A stretch of DNA of 6,239 bases from Tranquillimonas sp964472855 (lineage in GTDB: Bacteria > Pseudomonadota > Alphaproteobacteria > Rhodobacterales > Rhodobacteraceae), in the NCBI GenBank assembly GCA_964472855.1, contig CAYYMJ010000102.1:1-6239 (forward strand), read 5' to 3'. Position 1 is the stretch's first letter, and each line of letters opens with the position of its first letter. Positions 5,589-6,239 of the stretch are shown piece by piece. Position numbers and translations under genes: made by a program. The notes beneath the pieces are model-generated. The model saw only the letters and a program-made list of their open reading frames with translations, was not told where the DNA came from and made no database searches.

Positions 5589-6239
5589 TTACCTGAGTTT
5601 CACGCCCAGCAGTTGCGATGCCTCTCGAATGAACACATCTCGTTCGGCCAAGACCCACGTCCTGAAGTCGCGCATGGCACGGGTCAGTGTCCGACCCGAT
5701 GGCCAAACCAATCGATAACCAAACGAGAATTGATTAACGAACTCTGGCCCGAGTGGCGCAACAAGGCGACCATCTTTCAAATCATTGAAACTCTCGGTCA
5801 GGCCGACCAGAACCAACCCTTCGCCCGCCAGCGCAACCCGATAGCCAGAGATTTGCTGCACCGGCCCGGGGTCGTTTTTTGAGATCGAATGACGGGCCAG
5901 AAGCTCTGGCCAACCAACCCAGGCGGGATCGGTCGTTACATCATGAAATTGATACAAGGCTACCCCGGTCAGGTCATCAGTTCGTGGGTCAAGCCCGTTG
6001 GCTGCGGCAAATTCCGGCGTGCACAGCGGCACAAAGCCGCCATGATGCAAGTGATCAAAATCATACTCTGGGCCAGGCTCGGGCGAGAACCGAATAGCCA
6101 TGTCGACGTCGCTGTTCAGCAGATCGACATAGCTTTCGGAAACTGCGTAGCTGACTTCAATACCGGGGAACAACCGGTGGAAATCCGGCATTCTTTCTGC
6201 CAGCCAGTCATCCAGCATGAAATGCGACATCGCTATTCG
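5589..6239 (-). CDS. LysR-type transcriptional regulator, GcvA-like (5' end outside window)
   Basis: C-terminal 216 residues of a LysR regulator; the N-terminal winged helix-turn-helix lies beyond the right edge. The frame stays open through 6239 (RIAMSHFML...), so the ATG at 6230 is an internal Met, not the start: LRIA(x)S followed by WL is the usual first strand of the effector domain. Seen: PBP2-like effector domain with FHRLFPGIEV, DVDMAIRF, a CTPEF strand, the second hinge region ALAGEGLVLV, DGRLVAPLG, and the C-terminal helix FRTWVLAE. This pattern is that of the GcvA/AmpR subgroup. Such proteins bind DNA as tetramers and respond to a small-molecule effector, often controlling a divergent neighbour, which here would lie outside the window. 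Base composition is clearly lower in GC than genes to the left, suggesting a different origin. Confidence 0.9.
   Translation of the reverse strand, partial: RIAMSHFMLDDWLAERMPDFHRLFPGIEVSYAVSESYVDLLNSDVDMAIRFSPEPGPEYDFDHLHHGGFVPLCTPEFAAANGLDPRTDDLTGVALYQFHDVTTDPAWVGWPELLARHSISKNDPGPVQQISGYRVALAGEGLVLVGLTESFNDLKDGRLVAPLGPEFVNQFSFGYRLVWPSGRTLTRAMRDFRTWVLAERDVFIREASQLLGVKLR

Noticed and set aside
5415..5882. Plus-strand open frame of 155 codons
   Set aside because: Most of it is antisense to the LysR effector domain. Only the first codons, before the composition break, look protein-like.

Overview
This is a GC-rich (roughly 65-70% by eye) bacterial draft-assembly fragment with two gaps of exactly 100 N (1309-1408 and 3864-3963). 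Codon use, protein flavour and an intergenic element near 1502-1559 (from memory, common at gene ends in Rhodobacter/Paracoccus/Roseobacter-type genomes) suggest an alphaproteobacterium, probably Rhodobacterales. This is inference, since no rRNA or other phylogenetic marker is present.

Layout. 1-136: short leader, possibly the edge of another gene. 137-1308 (+): FAD-dependent monooxygenase resembling PhzS, with its 3' end lost in the first gap. 1409-1562: degenerate ~30-bp tandem repeats, an intrinsic terminator and a GC-rich hairpin element, lying between two convergent transcription units. 3795-1563 (-): a two-gene operon of a class I/II PLP aminotransferase followed after about 4 nt by a zinc-free, quinone-oxidoreductase-like medium-chain dehydrogenase. 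3817-4330: an array of ~152-bp tandem repeats that contains the second gap and G-quadruplex motifs. 4331-4796: about 470 bases with no convincing gene. 4797-5312 (+): GNAT acetyltransferase. 5313-5588: intergenic, where composition shifts sharply to lower GC and broken gene ends seem to meet. 5589-6239 (-): effector-binding domain of a GcvA-like LysR regulator that runs off the right edge.

The monooxygenase and the aminotransferase/dehydrogenase pair converge and could act on related small molecules (hydroxylation, transamination, enone/quinone reduction), but nothing in the window fixes a substrate and no known biosynthetic cluster is recognisable. I see no CRISPR, toxin-antitoxin, phage or defence genes, and no transposase. 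The least explained parts are the ~152-bp repeat array upstream of the aminotransferase operon and the composition break with a headless gene remnant near 5440-5588.
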